A stretch of 64,000 nt of DNA. Origin: an uncultured Bacteroidota bacterium. GTDB lineage: Bacteria > Bacteroidota > Bacteroidia > Bacteroidales > UBA12481. Numbering within the stretch: position 1 is the first letter of the stretch; every line of letters begins with the position of its first letter. A model generated the notes under the pieces. The model made no database searches, was not told the origin of the DNA, and saw only the letters and a program-made list of their open reading frames with translations. Below are positions 1 through 8,593 of this stretch, piece by piece. The stretch covers positions 41,252 through 105,251 of the forward strand of contig CAINOB010000018.1 in NCBI GenBank assembly GCA_903851365.1. Direction: 5' to 3'. The translations under genes were made by a program, and so were the position numbers.

Positions 1-573
1 CCCTACAACCCGGAGCGCGTACATTCGGTTTTCCGCGGTTACTGGGATTACGATGGCGGCGGTTTGGGCGATATGGGACAGCATTATCTTGATCCGGTTC
101 AGTACATGCTGGGTAAGGATAATACGAGCCCGATCATGGTGGAAGTTGATGCACCTCAGCAGCATCCTGATGCCGTAGGCTCATGGAGAAGGATCGAATA
201 TACCTATGCAGATGGCTGCAAAATCATTCTTGATGGCGAGAACCGCGATAAGAATGCCGCATATATTGAAGGTCCGCTGGGTAAGATCTATAAGGGATTC
301 AAGTCTGATATTCCTAATCTTCAGAGTTTTATTGAAACCCTGCCTGATCCGGAACCTCAGATCATGACTTTTAGTGAATCCGTGAAAACCCGGACCAAAT
401 TTGCACTCAACGAGATGAACGGACATCGTTCCGCTACCATCGTCAATATGGGAATTGTTGCTGTTCGACTGGGCCGTACGCTTAAGTATGATCCTGTTAA
501 ACAGGAATTTATTGATGATGAAGGTGCCAACCGGATGATCAATCAACCGATGCGCTCACCATGGTCAATGTAA
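1..573 (+). CDS. Gfo/Idh/MocA family oxidoreductase, C-terminal part (5' truncated)
   Basis: The reading frame is open from base 1, so the gene begins before the window and only its last 190 residues are seen. The visible part carries the GGGLGDMGQHYLDP stretch typical of the substrate-binding alpha/beta domain of Gfo/Idh/MocA dehydrogenases. The family oxidises or reduces sugars and related polyols with a tightly held NAD(P). The NAD-binding Rossmann domain and the EKP motif lie upstream, out of sight. It sits 44 bp before a DUF1080 protein. Gfo/Idh/MocA and DUF1080 proteins are commonly neighbours and are linked to oxidation and cleavage of 3-keto-glycosides, so a joint role is inferred. 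The exact substrate cannot be read from this fragment. Confidence 0.85.
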   Translation, partial: PYNPERVHSVFRGYWDYDGGGLGDMGQHYLDPVQYMLGKDNTSPIMVEVDAPQQHPDAVGSWRRIEYTYADGCKIILDGENRDKNAAYIEGPLGKIYKGFKSDIPNLQSFIETLPDPEPQIMTFSESVKTRTKFALNEMNGHRSATIVNMGIVAVRLGRTLKYDPVKQEFIDDEGANRMINQPMRSPWSM

Positions 574-613
574 CCCAATGTGCTTAATGTGCTAATTTGC
601 TAATGTGATAATG
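574..613. repeat. Octamer repeat, family A (ctaatttg-type)
   Basis: Five degenerate copies of an 8-nt unit (ctaatttg / ctaatgtg) fill the gap between the oxidoreductase stop and the next start codon. Related arrays lie at 4661-4717, 15537-15574, 58835-58870 and 62366-62395. Confidence 0.75.
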
Positions 614-617
614 AAAA

Positions 618-3600
618 ATGAAAACAATTAAGACTATAATATTAAGTGTAATAGCCTCAGCGCTGATGGGCTTTTCAGTCCAGGCGCAAGATGTCCGGCT
701 GTTATCGACCAAAGTGGCCGATATTCTGGCCCAGATGCCGGCCAATGATCTGGTTCAGAGGGATAAGGCTGTTCAGAACCTGATCCAGCTGGGAGATCAG
801 GGAATCGCAGAAATCAACAAACTCATCGTTCCGGCAGGTACCGGAGATGATACCAATGCCCGCTTTGCCATCAGTGCTCTATCGATGGTGCTGGGTCAGG
901 ATGGAACGGTTCAAGAGGCCGACCGACTGATGATATCCAAGGCTTTCATTAAGGCAATGGATCAGGCTACCGACAAGGGAATTAAGTCGTTCTACATGTA
1001 CCACCTTAAGTTTTTTGCCAATGGAGAGGCTGCAGAACCGGTGGCAAAATATTTGTCGGACGAATATCTGGTTGAACCAGCCGCAGCTGTTTTGGTTGGA
1101 ATGAAAAACCATCCGGGTATGAAAGCTTTAAAGATGGCTCTGCCCGAAATGAAAGGAAAGTGCCAGATGGTTGTAGTGAAAGGATTAGGCGATTATGGTG
1201 CTGCCTGTGCCGATTCTGCCATCCGTTCATTGGCCAATACCACTGATCCGAAATTGAAGAAAATAGTACTTTATGCTCTGTCACAGATAGGAGCAAAAGA
1301 ATCAGCCGAAGTTATGGTGAATGCTGCCAAGCAGGTGAAATTTGCCTACGAACCAACCGAGGCCACACGCTCACTGGTCAGATTTACCGATAACCTGGCA
1401 AAATCGGGCGAAGCCGTCATGACAAAAAGGATCTGCAACATATTGGTTAAGGAATGCCAGAGTGTTGATAATAACTCCAATGCATTGGCTGCTATGGAAG
1501 TCATGACCAAAAACTATGGTTTTGAAGCCCTGGATATGCTGATAGCCGCCGTTGACAATTCCGACATGAAATACCGTGCCGGGGCTCTGCGGCAGGCAGC
1601 AAATATTAAAGATATCGCAGCTGTTAGAAAATGGATTGACAAAGCGAATACTGCTCAGCCTGAAGTTGCCGCTGAGATCACCGCCATGCTGAGCCAGATT
1701 GGTGACCCCGTTGCGCTGCCATTCTTCCGCAAGGCTGCCGTATCGGACAGTCCTGTTATGAGAAGCGCTGCTCTGCTTGCACTGGTTAAGATGCAGGGTA
1801 AAGAAGTTTTGCCGATGGTTCTTGCTGACCTTAAAAAAGCAACAGGCGCTGAGCTAGATGTATGTGCATCGACGCTGAATACTATTGTTGGACTGAAACA
1901 AATCGATCAGGTAGCTGCCGCTTTGGATGAGGTTCCTGTGATTGCGAAACCGGTTCTGATCAACCTGATCGGAGCTCGCAAGGCAACTGCCCAGTTTGAT
2001 AAAATTTTAAAGCTTACTGCTGATGCTGATCCGGCTGTTTCGGCTGCTGCATACAAAGTGCTTCCATTGGTTTCCACCGCTGCAAATACAGCTGCTCTTA
2101 TCAGTCTGCTTGAAACGACCAAGAACCCGGCCTCGGTTACCAATGTTCAGGATGCATTGGTGTCGACTGCCCTGACTGTTAGTAATCAAAATGATAGAAC
2201 CAAAGCGCTCATCGAAGCTTATAAAACAAAAAAGGCGCTAAAAGAAAAACTGCTGGGAGTGCTGCCACGAATCGGTGGTGATGAAGCCCTGAAGCTTATC
2301 AGTGCTGAATTCACAGCACAAAAAGGTGCATCAAAAGATCAGGCCTTTGCAGCTCTGACCAAGTGGAAAGATACCAAGGCTTGCGATCAGCTTTTTGCTA
2401 TTGCATCAGCGGGACCTGAAAAATATAAAGCAGAAGCGTTTACTGCCTATGTTGGTAAAATATCGAAATCCAAAATTAATGCAGATCAGAAATTGCTTCT
2501 CCTCCGCAAGGTGATGGTTTTGGCCGGCACCCCTGATCAGAAAAAGCTGGTGATCCAGGGACTCGATGGCAACCGTACCTTCTTAACACTCGTATACGTT
2601 TCTAAATATCTGGATGATAAAGATATCCAGAACGTTGCCGCTCATGTTGCCATGGGTATTGCCATGCCGCCTTCGGGAACGAAAGAAGGCATGTACGGAG
2701 AAACGGTTAAAGGAATTCTGACAAAGTGTATTGCTGTGATCAGTGGCGAAGAGAGTGATTATGCAAAGGAAAATATGCGTAACTGGCTTGCCGCCATGCC
2801 AAAAGATGCTGGTTTTGTGCCGATGTTCAACGGTAAGGATCTTTCCGGATGGCAGGGCCTGGTCGAAAACCCCATTGCCCGTGCAAAAATGTCGAAAGAT
2901 GAGCTAGCCCAGAAACAGAAAGCCGTGGATGCAACTATTGGTGAAAGCTGGTCGGTTAAAGACGGAATGATCGTTTTCAATGGCAAGGGAAATAATCTCT
3001 GCTCAACAAAAGATTACGGCGATTTTGAAATGTGGGTCGACTGGAGAATCACCAAAGATGGCGACAGTGGCATCTATCTGCGTGGTTCGCCACAGGTTCA
3101 GATCTGGGATACTACCCGTCATGATGTCGGAGCGCAGGTTGGATCAGGCGGTTTGTACAACAACCAGAAAAATCCATCAAAACCCACCCAGGTAGCGGAT
3201 AATCTTGTTAATGACTGGAATACTTTCTATATCAAGATGGTAGGCGAAAAGGTTACGGTAAAACTTAACGGTATTACGGTGGTGGACAATGTAACTCTTG
3301 AGAATTACTGGGATCGCAGCATCCCAATTTTCCCGAAAGGCGCTATTGAGCTGCAGGCCCATGGTACCAATCTTGGATTCCGCGATATTTATGTAAGGGA
3401 AATCAAGAGCGAAGATTACGGTCTGACAGTCGCAGAACAGGCAGATGGGTTTGTTGCTTTGTTTAACGGCAAAAATCTGGATGGCTGGGTTGGGAACAAG
3501 ACAGATTATACGGTCGACAACAATGAGATAGCGGTTGCGCCTGCAGCAGGTGGCGGATCAGGCAACATGTACACGGAAAAGGAATATTCTGATTTTATTT

Positions 3601-4022
3601 TCCGGTTTGAATATCAGCTCACTCCTGGTGCCAATAATGGTATCGGCATACGTGCTCCTTTGGAGGGTGATGCTGCCTATGTTGGAATGGAAATTCAGGT
3701 GCTCGACAATACGGCGCCGGTATATGCCAACCTGCAGAAATATCAGTATCACGGTTCGGTTTACGGGGTGATTCCCGCACGCCGCGAGTTTGCGAAACCT
3801 CTGGGTGAATGGAACGAAGAGGAGATCTGGATTCAGGGAACGCATATCAAGGTGACACTGAACGGAACAGTTATCGTTGATGGAGACATTGCTGAAGCCA
3901 GCAAGAACGGCACTATCGACCATAACCAGCATCCGGGTTTGAAAAACGCTAAAGGACACATCGGATTTCTGGGGCACGGGTCGGTCCTGCGGTTCAGGAA
4001 TGTGCGGATTAAGACGTTATAG
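618..4022 (+). CDS. Secreted HEAT-repeat protein with two DUF1080 (3-keto-disaccharide hydrolase) domains
   Basis: A 1134-residue exported protein. Residues 1-24 are a signal peptide (basic MKTIK, hydrophobic core, AQA-like end at VQAQ). Residues of about 30-725 are short alpha-helical repeats of HEAT/armadillo type, rich in Ala, Leu and Lys. Two DUF1080 (PF06439) domains follow, starting at FVPMFNGKDLSGW (about residue 730) and FVALFNGKNLDGW (about 943). Each has the concanavalin-like signature: FNGKxLxGW, a mid-domain DSGIYLRG or NNGIGIRA, and a later V(K/T)LNG strand. Members of this family hydrolyse 3-keto-glycosides after oxidation of the sugar by Gfo/Idh/MocA enzymes. The upstream gene is such an enzyme. 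The HEAT region may be a scaffold or a glycan or protein contact surface; that is inference. Confidence 0.85.
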   Translation: MKTIKTIILSVIASALMGFSVQAQDVRLLSTKVADILAQMPANDLVQRDKAVQNLIQLGDQGIAEINKLIVPAGTGDDTNARFAISALSMVLGQDGTVQEADRLMISKAFIKAMDQATDKGIKSFYMYHLKFFANGEAAEPVAKYLSDEYLVEPAAAVLVGMKNHPGMKALKMALPEMKGKCQMVVVKGLGDYGAACADSAIRSLANTTDPKLKKIVLYALSQIGAKESAEVMVNAAKQVKFAYEPTEATRSLVRFTDNLAKSGEAVMTKRICNILVKECQSVDNNSNALAAMEVMTKNYGFEALDMLIAAVDNSDMKYRAGALRQAANIKDIAAVRKWIDKANTAQPEVAAEITAMLSQIGDPVALPFFRKAAVSDSPVMRSAALLALVKMQGKEVLPMVLADLKKATGAELDVCASTLNTIVGLKQIDQVAAALDEVPVIAKPVLINLIGARKATAQFDKILKLTADADPAVSAAAYKVLPLVSTAANTAALISLLETTKNPASVTNVQDALVSTALTVSNQNDRTKALIEAYKTKKALKEKLLGVLPRIGGDEALKLISAEFTAQKGASKDQAFAALTKWKDTKACDQLFAIASAGPEKYKAEAFTAYVGKISKSKINADQKLLLLRKVMVLAGTPDQKKLVIQGLDGNRTFLTLVYVSKYLDDKDIQNVAAHVAMGIAMPPSGTKEGMYGETVKGILTKCIAVISGEESDYAKENMRNWLAAMPKDAGFVPMFNGKDLSGWQGLVENPIARAKMSKDELAQKQKAVDATIGESWSVKDGMIVFNGKGNNLCSTKDYGDFEMWVDWRITKDGDSGIYLRGSPQVQIWDTTRHDVGAQVGSGGLYNNQKNPSKPTQVADNLVNDWNTFYIKMVGEKVTVKLNGITVVDNVTLENYWDRSIPIFPKGAIELQAHGTNLGFRDIYVREIKSEDYGLTVAEQADGFVALFNGKNLDGWVGNKTDYTVDNNEIAVAPAAGGGSGNMYTEKEYSDFIFRFEYQLTPGANNGIGIRAPLEGDAAYVGMEIQVLDNTAPVYANLQKYQYHGSVYGVIPARREFAKPLGEWNEEEIWIQGTHIKVTLNGTVIVDGDIAEASKNGTIDHNQHPGLKNAKGHIGFLGHGSVLRFRNVRIKTL

Positions 4023-4031
4023 CGCAGAAAT

Positions 4032-4167
4032 GGCAGAGGGCAAAAGGCAGAAGGCATAAATTAGTAAAAAGAAATAGGTTTTAAGAAATAATTAATAATC
4101 AGATTAATAGCGCCTTATAGCTTAATTCTTATTACTAATTTATGCCTTTTGCCTTTTGCCCTCTGCC
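4032..4167. repeat. Long inverted repeat of family B heptamers (36-nt arms, 64-nt loop)
   Basis: Arm 1 (4032-4067) and arm 2 (4132-4167) are reverse complements with a single mismatch, separated by 64 AT-rich bases. The arms consist of the purine-rich 7-nt unit ggcaaaa/ggcagag plus the tail cataaattagtaa. Transcribed, this would form a very stable long hairpin between the DUF1080 gene and the GNAT gene. It could act as a terminator or be a small non-autonomous palindromic element. Confidence 0.85.
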
Positions 4168-4183
4168 TTATTCCTGTTACACG

Positions 4184-4672
4184 ATGAATGATTCGCCTGC
4201 CATCCGCACCCGCCTGAATCCCTCTGATATCAGCGAAATCGTGCGTTATCATGATGAGTATTATGCGGCTAATTATGGGTTTAACCATGATTTCGGCAGG
4301 TACGTGCTGGGACCGCTGACTGAGTTTTTTGAGCGGAACTCTCCCGATGAAAGAATCTGGCTGCTGGAAAATCAATCGGGTTTAAAGGGTTGTGTGGCAT
4401 TGGTCAGGAATTCGGATGAGGAGTCTCAGCTGAGGTGGTTTTATGTTGATGAATCGCTCCGCGGGCAAGGATATGGGCAGCAGTTAATAAACCTTTTGAT
4501 CACCTTTGCCGTTGAAAAGAATTATCAGCGGATCATCCTTTGGACAGTCAGCCTGTTGGATGAGGCCCGGAGGGTTTATGAACGGAACGGATTTAAGCTC
4601 GAAGAAGAACACCTTTCTCAGGTTTGGGGAAAGGAGTTGTTAGAGCAGAAATTTGTGAAGACAATTTGCTAA
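4184..4672 (+). CDS. GNAT family N-acetyltransferase
   Basis: A 162-residue acetyl-CoA-dependent acyltransferase of the GNAT fold. Motif A is visible as RWFYVDESLRGQGYGQQL (acetyl-CoA pyrophosphate loop R/QxxGxG/A), followed by the C-terminal VYERNGFKLEEE strand and helix usual in GNATs. It resembles the acetyltransferase half of MarR-GNAT fusions but lacks the MarR half. An in-frame ATG at 4142 also exists, but the 14 residues it would add are encoded by the family B repeat, so 4184 is preferred. The last three residues and the stop codon lie inside the downstream family A repeat. The substrate is unknown. Confidence 0.85.
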   Translation: MNDSPAIRTRLNPSDISEIVRYHDEYYAANYGFNHDFGRYVLGPLTEFFERNSPDERIWLLENQSGLKGCVALVRNSDEESQLRWFYVDESLRGQGYGQQLINLLITFAVEKNYQRIILWTVSLLDEARRVYERNGFKLEEEHLSQVWGKELLEQKFVKTIC

Positions 4673-4717
4673 TTTGACAATTTGCTAATTTGCTAATTCG
4701 ACAATTTGACAATTTGT
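4661..4717. repeat. Octamer repeat, family A
   Basis: Seven 8-nt units alternating ctaatttg and acaatttg. The array begins inside the 3' end of the GNAT gene and supplies its stop codon (4670-4672). Confidence 0.85.
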
Positions 4718-4741
4718 TGGTGTATTGATTGGGAATGAATT

Positions 4742-5173
4742 ATGGATCTAAAAGATTTTATCATCAGATTGCTGGTGGCAATGCTTTCCGGAATCCTGAT
4801 CGGGCTGGAGAGGCAGATTCACCACAAGAGTGCCGGAATGCGGACTAATGCGCTTGTGGCAATGGGTTCCGCTATTTTTGTCATGATATCCTTTCAGATA
4901 ACTGCGGAGAAAGGTGGCGATTCAACCAGGATAATCGGTCAGATAGTTACAGGCATCGGCTTCCTTGGAGCAGGCGTCATTCTCCATCAGGGAATGAATA
5001 TCCAGGGCCTGACCACGGCTGCTACCATCTGGTGCAGCTCAGGTATCGGGTGCCTTGCTGCAACAGGTTATTTTGCGGAGGTTGCAGTTGCCGTGGTTGC
5101 TGTTATATTTGTCAACGTTTTCGTTCGCCTTTTAGATGATTGGATACGAAAACCGGAAAGCCACGAAACATGA
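4742..5173 (+). CDS. MgtC/SapB family inner-membrane protein
   Basis: A 143-residue protein with about four or five membrane segments and the conserved MgtC signature: GLERQIHHKSAGMRTNALV near residue 20-40 and TGIGFLGAGVI near residue 75, followed by GLTTAATIWCSSGIG. MgtC-type proteins in pathogens modulate F-type ATPase activity and Mg2+ stress survival. Short homologues without the C-terminal ACT-like domain, like this one, are widespread in environmental Bacteroidota and of uncertain function. The stop overlaps the start of the PAP2 gene (ATGA), so the two are probably cotranslated. Confidence 0.88.
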   Translation: MDLKDFIIRLLVAMLSGILIGLERQIHHKSAGMRTNALVAMGSAIFVMISFQITAEKGGDSTRIIGQIVTGIGFLGAGVILHQGMNIQGLTTAATIWCSSGIGCLAATGYFAEVAVAVVAVIFVNVFVRLLDDWIRKPESHET

Positions 5174-5958
5174 TAGAGACGGATTTACCTGTAAAGCAAA
5201 ATATTGGTTTCAAACCCGGAACAGGCATTCTTTGGCTTCTCATAACATTGGCTCTGTCGTTACCGCTGGTATCCACTGCCCAGAATTCGCGATTCAAACC
5301 TTTTAATCCGGATGATTCGGTTTATCTGGTAACCGGCAAAAAGTTGATTATCCCAACAGTCCTGATGGCTTATGGCTTTGGCCAATTTATGGTTGAGCCC
5401 ATCAGGAGCCTAAACCTGAATATCAGGAATCAGATTGTCAGCAAAGTTTCACAACCCTTTCATTTAGATAATTATTCGCAGTATGCGCCTGCAGTGGCTG
5501 TTTATGGGTTGAATTTTCTGGGAGTTAAGGGGAAGCATAATTTTATTGATCGCTCGGTGATCATTGCAACAGCAGCAGTCATCATGGGGGTATCGGTTGA
5601 GGGGATGAAAACCATTACCCATGTTGCGCGGCCTGACGGATCAGGCTTTGATGCTTTCCCATCGGGTCATACCGCAACGGCCTTTACCTGTGCGGAATTT
5701 TTATATCAGGAATATAAGGATGTATCTATCTGGTATGGTATTGCAGGTTATACAGTGGCTGCCGGAACGGGTTTTCTAAGGATGTACAACAACCGTCATT
5801 GGCTCACCGACGTTGTGGCCGGAGCAGGATTCGGCATCCTGAGCACAAAATTGGCTTACTGGGTTTTTCCAAAAATCAGGAAACTTTATTCCAAGGATAT
5901 TAAAATCAGTTTCTCCTTGATCCCTCCTATAGATTTCAGTCATGGCCCGGTTCGATAA
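5170..5958 (+). CDS. PAP2 family membrane-associated phosphatase
   Basis: A 262-residue protein with a hydrophobic N-terminal segment ending in STAQ, then a PAP2 (phosphatidic acid phosphatase type 2) domain. The three catalytic motifs are visible: KTITHVARP (KxxxxxxRP), FPSGHTATAF (PSGH) and RMYNNRHWLTDVV (with the Arg, His and Asp of motif 3). Such enzymes remove phosphate from lipid phosphates such as phosphatidate, undecaprenyl pyrophosphate or lipid A, on the periplasmic side. The start at 5170 overlaps the mgtC-like stop in an ATGA junction. The 3' end overlaps the next gene by 17 bp, so 4742-8593 is likely one transcript. Confidence 0.88.
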   Translation: MIETDLPVKQNIGFKPGTGILWLLITLALSLPLVSTAQNSRFKPFNPDDSVYLVTGKKLIIPTVLMAYGFGQFMVEPIRSLNLNIRNQIVSKVSQPFHLDNYSQYAPAVAVYGLNFLGVKGKHNFIDRSVIIATAAVIMGVSVEGMKTITHVARPDGSGFDAFPSGHTATAFTCAEFLYQEYKDVSIWYGIAGYTVAAGTGFLRMYNNRHWLTDVVAGAGFGILSTKLAYWVFPKIRKLYSKDIKISFSLIPPIDFSHGPVR

Positions 5959-8593
5959 ATTATTGAGCCCATTTAGTGCCCTGCGTGAGAAACTATTTGC
6001 ACGATTATATGTAGCCCAGGCTGTCAGTCTGTTGGGCGATGCAGTCACCTGGCTGGGTATTGCCCTACTGGCCTTTGAATTCGGGGGCGACCATTCGGCC
6101 CGTATCCTTTCTATAGCCCTGACGCTAAGGGTAACAGCCTACATTATTTTTGGTCCGTATGCGGGTGTGCTGGCTGATCGTATCGACCGGAAAAAGATAT
6201 TGTATACCACCCATTTTATCAGGATGGCCATAGTCGCGACATTGCCATTTGTTCATTCTCTTTGGCAATTGTATGTGCTGATATTCCTGTTGAATATTTT
6301 CCACGCCTTTTTTACCCCTGCATTTAAATCAGCTATACCACAGGTGATTGCCAACAGGGAAAATTATTCCAATGCCATTATTTTATCAAACGGAACCTGG
6401 CAGCTGTTAGGCATGCTCGGACCGGGACTGGCTGGCGGTTTGGCTGCCTTTTTGGGAGCCCGGCAAATATTCTTTTTTGATGCGGTAACATTCGTAGTTG
6501 CTGCTTTTCTGATTCTGGCTATACCTGGAAAACTGATTGCCGGAAAAGTTCCGGCTACTACTCAGCTGCGGGTAAGCGTTTGGAAGGATATCACCATCGG
6601 TACCAGACTGCTATTCAAGAGCCGGCCACTGCGGTTTGCGGTGATGATTGAAATGATCATCGCAATTGCCGGTGCCCAGATTTTTGTCAATACCGTAGGA
6701 TTAGTGAAAGGAGGGATGGGATATAACGATCAGTATTATGGCTATGTGATGATGGCCTTTGGAATCGGGGCAACACTGGCCGCGTTCTTTTCCAATACCA
6801 TCGACAGAAGTAAGAATAAGCGGTTCTTGCTTTTATTGGCGGCAACTCTCATAATATCTGCCATTTCGTTTGCCAATTTTGTGCCATATCCAGTTCTTTT
6901 ATTCTTATGGATATTTGCTGGACTGGGGCAGGGCTTCACTTATCTTCCTTCACAAATCATGGTTGCCGAGACTATACCGATTCACGAGCAGGGAAGAGTT
7001 TATGGAGCCCATTTTGCATGGATACACTTGTTCTGGGGGTTTGGATACATACTTGCGGGAATTACCGGAAGTTATTTTAATTCACGCGAATTCCTGGCCG
7101 GGGGAGCCATTTCTCTTATTCTTTTTCTGATAGCTGTCGCAACATCTCTCGGGAAATCAAAAAGCTTACTGATCCTTTTCGCTCTAGGTTTGGTATTTTC
7201 AGCTTGCGACAAAAACCATGCACCGGTAATTTCTGGCGTGGTGTGCACACCGGAGACCCGAAGTGCTGGTACACTTTTTACCTTAAGAGCCACCGCTTCC
7301 GACGAGGACTTCGATATTCTCACCTATCACTGGAGTGCGGGGGGAGGGGTTTTTACTGATTCGGCTAACCAGTGGCAGACCAAGTGGAAATCGCCGGTTG
7401 ATGGGAATGGCAAAACTTACACCCCGAGAATTACAGCATCTGATGGAAAGGCGGAGACTTCCTTCGACTATCCGATCCAGCTTTCGGAACCCGTCTTTGG
7501 TGATGTATCAGGATTTGCCTACTTCAATAATTGCACGATTCCGGTGGCTGGCGCTTTAATCTCGTTAGATGATAAAACGTCGCTTACTGATTCCACGGGA
7601 TATTTTGAATTGACGGATATCCCGGTCGGCAACTGTTCCATCAAGGCAACCAAGGCAGATTTTTCTCCGGCTCAGATCAGCGTGACAATCATGAAATCAG
7701 TCAATCTGAAAGTCAGGATTCCGATGATCTCAGTTCTTTATACCAGTAAATTGTCGGGCATTGTAAAGGGACAGGATAGTTTGCCCATTGGCGGAGCTAC
7801 TGTGACCATGCTGAATCCTGATAAAACAGAGAGTAAATTAACAGCAGTAACCAATGCTGCAGGATTTTACAGGATCTGGTATGTGCCACTCGGCCAAAGG
7901 AATATTGTTGCCCGTAAAGCCCAGACTGAAGAATTTGGATTTGCTGAGGTATCGCTGAATCTGGCGATTAACCTTCCCGACTATCTGCTCGACATTGAAA
8001 TGAGAAAATATAATCTCATGGGTACCTTCTCCGACAACCGCGACCAGCATCAATACGGATATAAAATTTATGGTGGGCAAACCTGGATGACCGAGAATCT
8101 TTCGTATCTGCCAACGGTTAATCCGGCAAAGGATGCCTCTGATAATATCGCGTATTATTATGTATACGGTTACGAAGGCAAGAATGTGGATGAAGCAAAA
8201 GCAACCTCAAATTTTACCAGCTATGGTGTATTATATAATTGGGCTGCCTCGCAGAAGGCCTGTCCGCTCGGCTGGCACCTGCCCAGTGATGTGGAATGGA
8301 AGATCCTGGAAAATTATCTGGGTTCCGATGCCGGTGTCCGAATGAAGTCAGCTTCAGGCTGGTATAATCACGGTAACGGTTCGAATCTGAGTGGATTTAA
8401 TGCATATCCTGCCGGCTCACGCGATGATGCTAACGGATTTAATGGACTGGAACATCTGACAGTATTCTGGTCGAATACAATCGTTATTGGCCGGGGTGCC
8501 TGGAGCCGCTCGTTTTATAACGATGATAATGTCGTCCATCATTTTACCAATGCCCTGAAATCCGGCTCGTCGATCAGGTGCATGAAAGATTAG
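5942..8593 (+). CDS. In-frame fusion: MFS transporter + FISUMP-type lipoprotein
   Basis: A single 883-codon frame with two unlike halves. Residues 1 to about 405 are an MFS transporter of the DHA3/enterobactin-exporter type (about 12 membrane segments, with the loop motif GVLADRIDRKK). Residues of about 408-422 then read LLILFALGLVFSACDKN, a textbook type II signal peptide with lipobox FSAC. After it come a PKD-like domain (about 428-520), two carboxypeptidase-regulatory-like beta-sandwich domains (about 523-690, each with a TDSTGYF or TNAAGFY turn) and a C-terminal FISUMP domain (WMTENLSY, CPLGWHLPSDVEW, GFNAYPAG, about 700-883). No stop or plausible start codon lies between the halves. The original state was probably two genes, an MFS gene and a lipoprotein gene, joined by loss of the stop. 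Whether the product is processed at the internal lipobox is unknown. Confidence 0.85.
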   Translation: MARFDKLLSPFSALREKLFARLYVAQAVSLLGDAVTWLGIALLAFEFGGDHSARILSIALTLRVTAYIIFGPYAGVLADRIDRKKILYTTHFIRMAIVATLPFVHSLWQLYVLIFLLNIFHAFFTPAFKSAIPQVIANRENYSNAIILSNGTWQLLGMLGPGLAGGLAAFLGARQIFFFDAVTFVVAAFLILAIPGKLIAGKVPATTQLRVSVWKDITIGTRLLFKSRPLRFAVMIEMIIAIAGAQIFVNTVGLVKGGMGYNDQYYGYVMMAFGIGATLAAFFSNTIDRSKNKRFLLLLAATLIISAISFANFVPYPVLLFLWIFAGLGQGFTYLPSQIMVAETIPIHEQGRVYGAHFAWIHLFWGFGYILAGITGSYFNSREFLAGGAISLILFLIAVATSLGKSKSLLILFALGLVFSACDKNHAPVISGVVCTPETRSAGTLFTLRATASDEDFDILTYHWSAGGGVFTDSANQWQTKWKSPVDGNGKTYTPRITASDGKAETSFDYPIQLSEPVFGDVSGFAYFNNCTIPVAGALISLDDKTSLTDSTGYFELTDIPVGNCSIKATKADFSPAQISVTIMKSVNLKVRIPMISVLYTSKLSGIVKGQDSLPIGGATVTMLNPDKTESKLTAVTNAAGFYRIWYVPLGQRNIVARKAQTEEFGFAEVSLNLAINLPDYLLDIEMRKYNLMGTFSDNRDQHQYGYKIYGGQTWMTENLSYLPTVNPAKDASDNIAYYYVYGYEGKNVDEAKATSNFTSYGVLYNWAASQKACPLGWHLPSDVEWKILENYLGSDAGVRMKSASGWYNHGNGSNLSGFNAYPAGSRDDANGFNGLEHLTVFWSNTIVIGRGAWSRSFYNDDNVVHHFTNALKSGSSIRCMKD

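Noticed and set aside
574-613. Family A repeats as promoters
   Set aside because: They contain TAATTTG, which is one base short of TAnnTTTG, and occur after genes as often as before them.
4142-4183. Earlier ATG of the GNAT gene
   Set aside because: The 14 extra residues are encoded by the inverted family B repeat and have no GNAT similarity.
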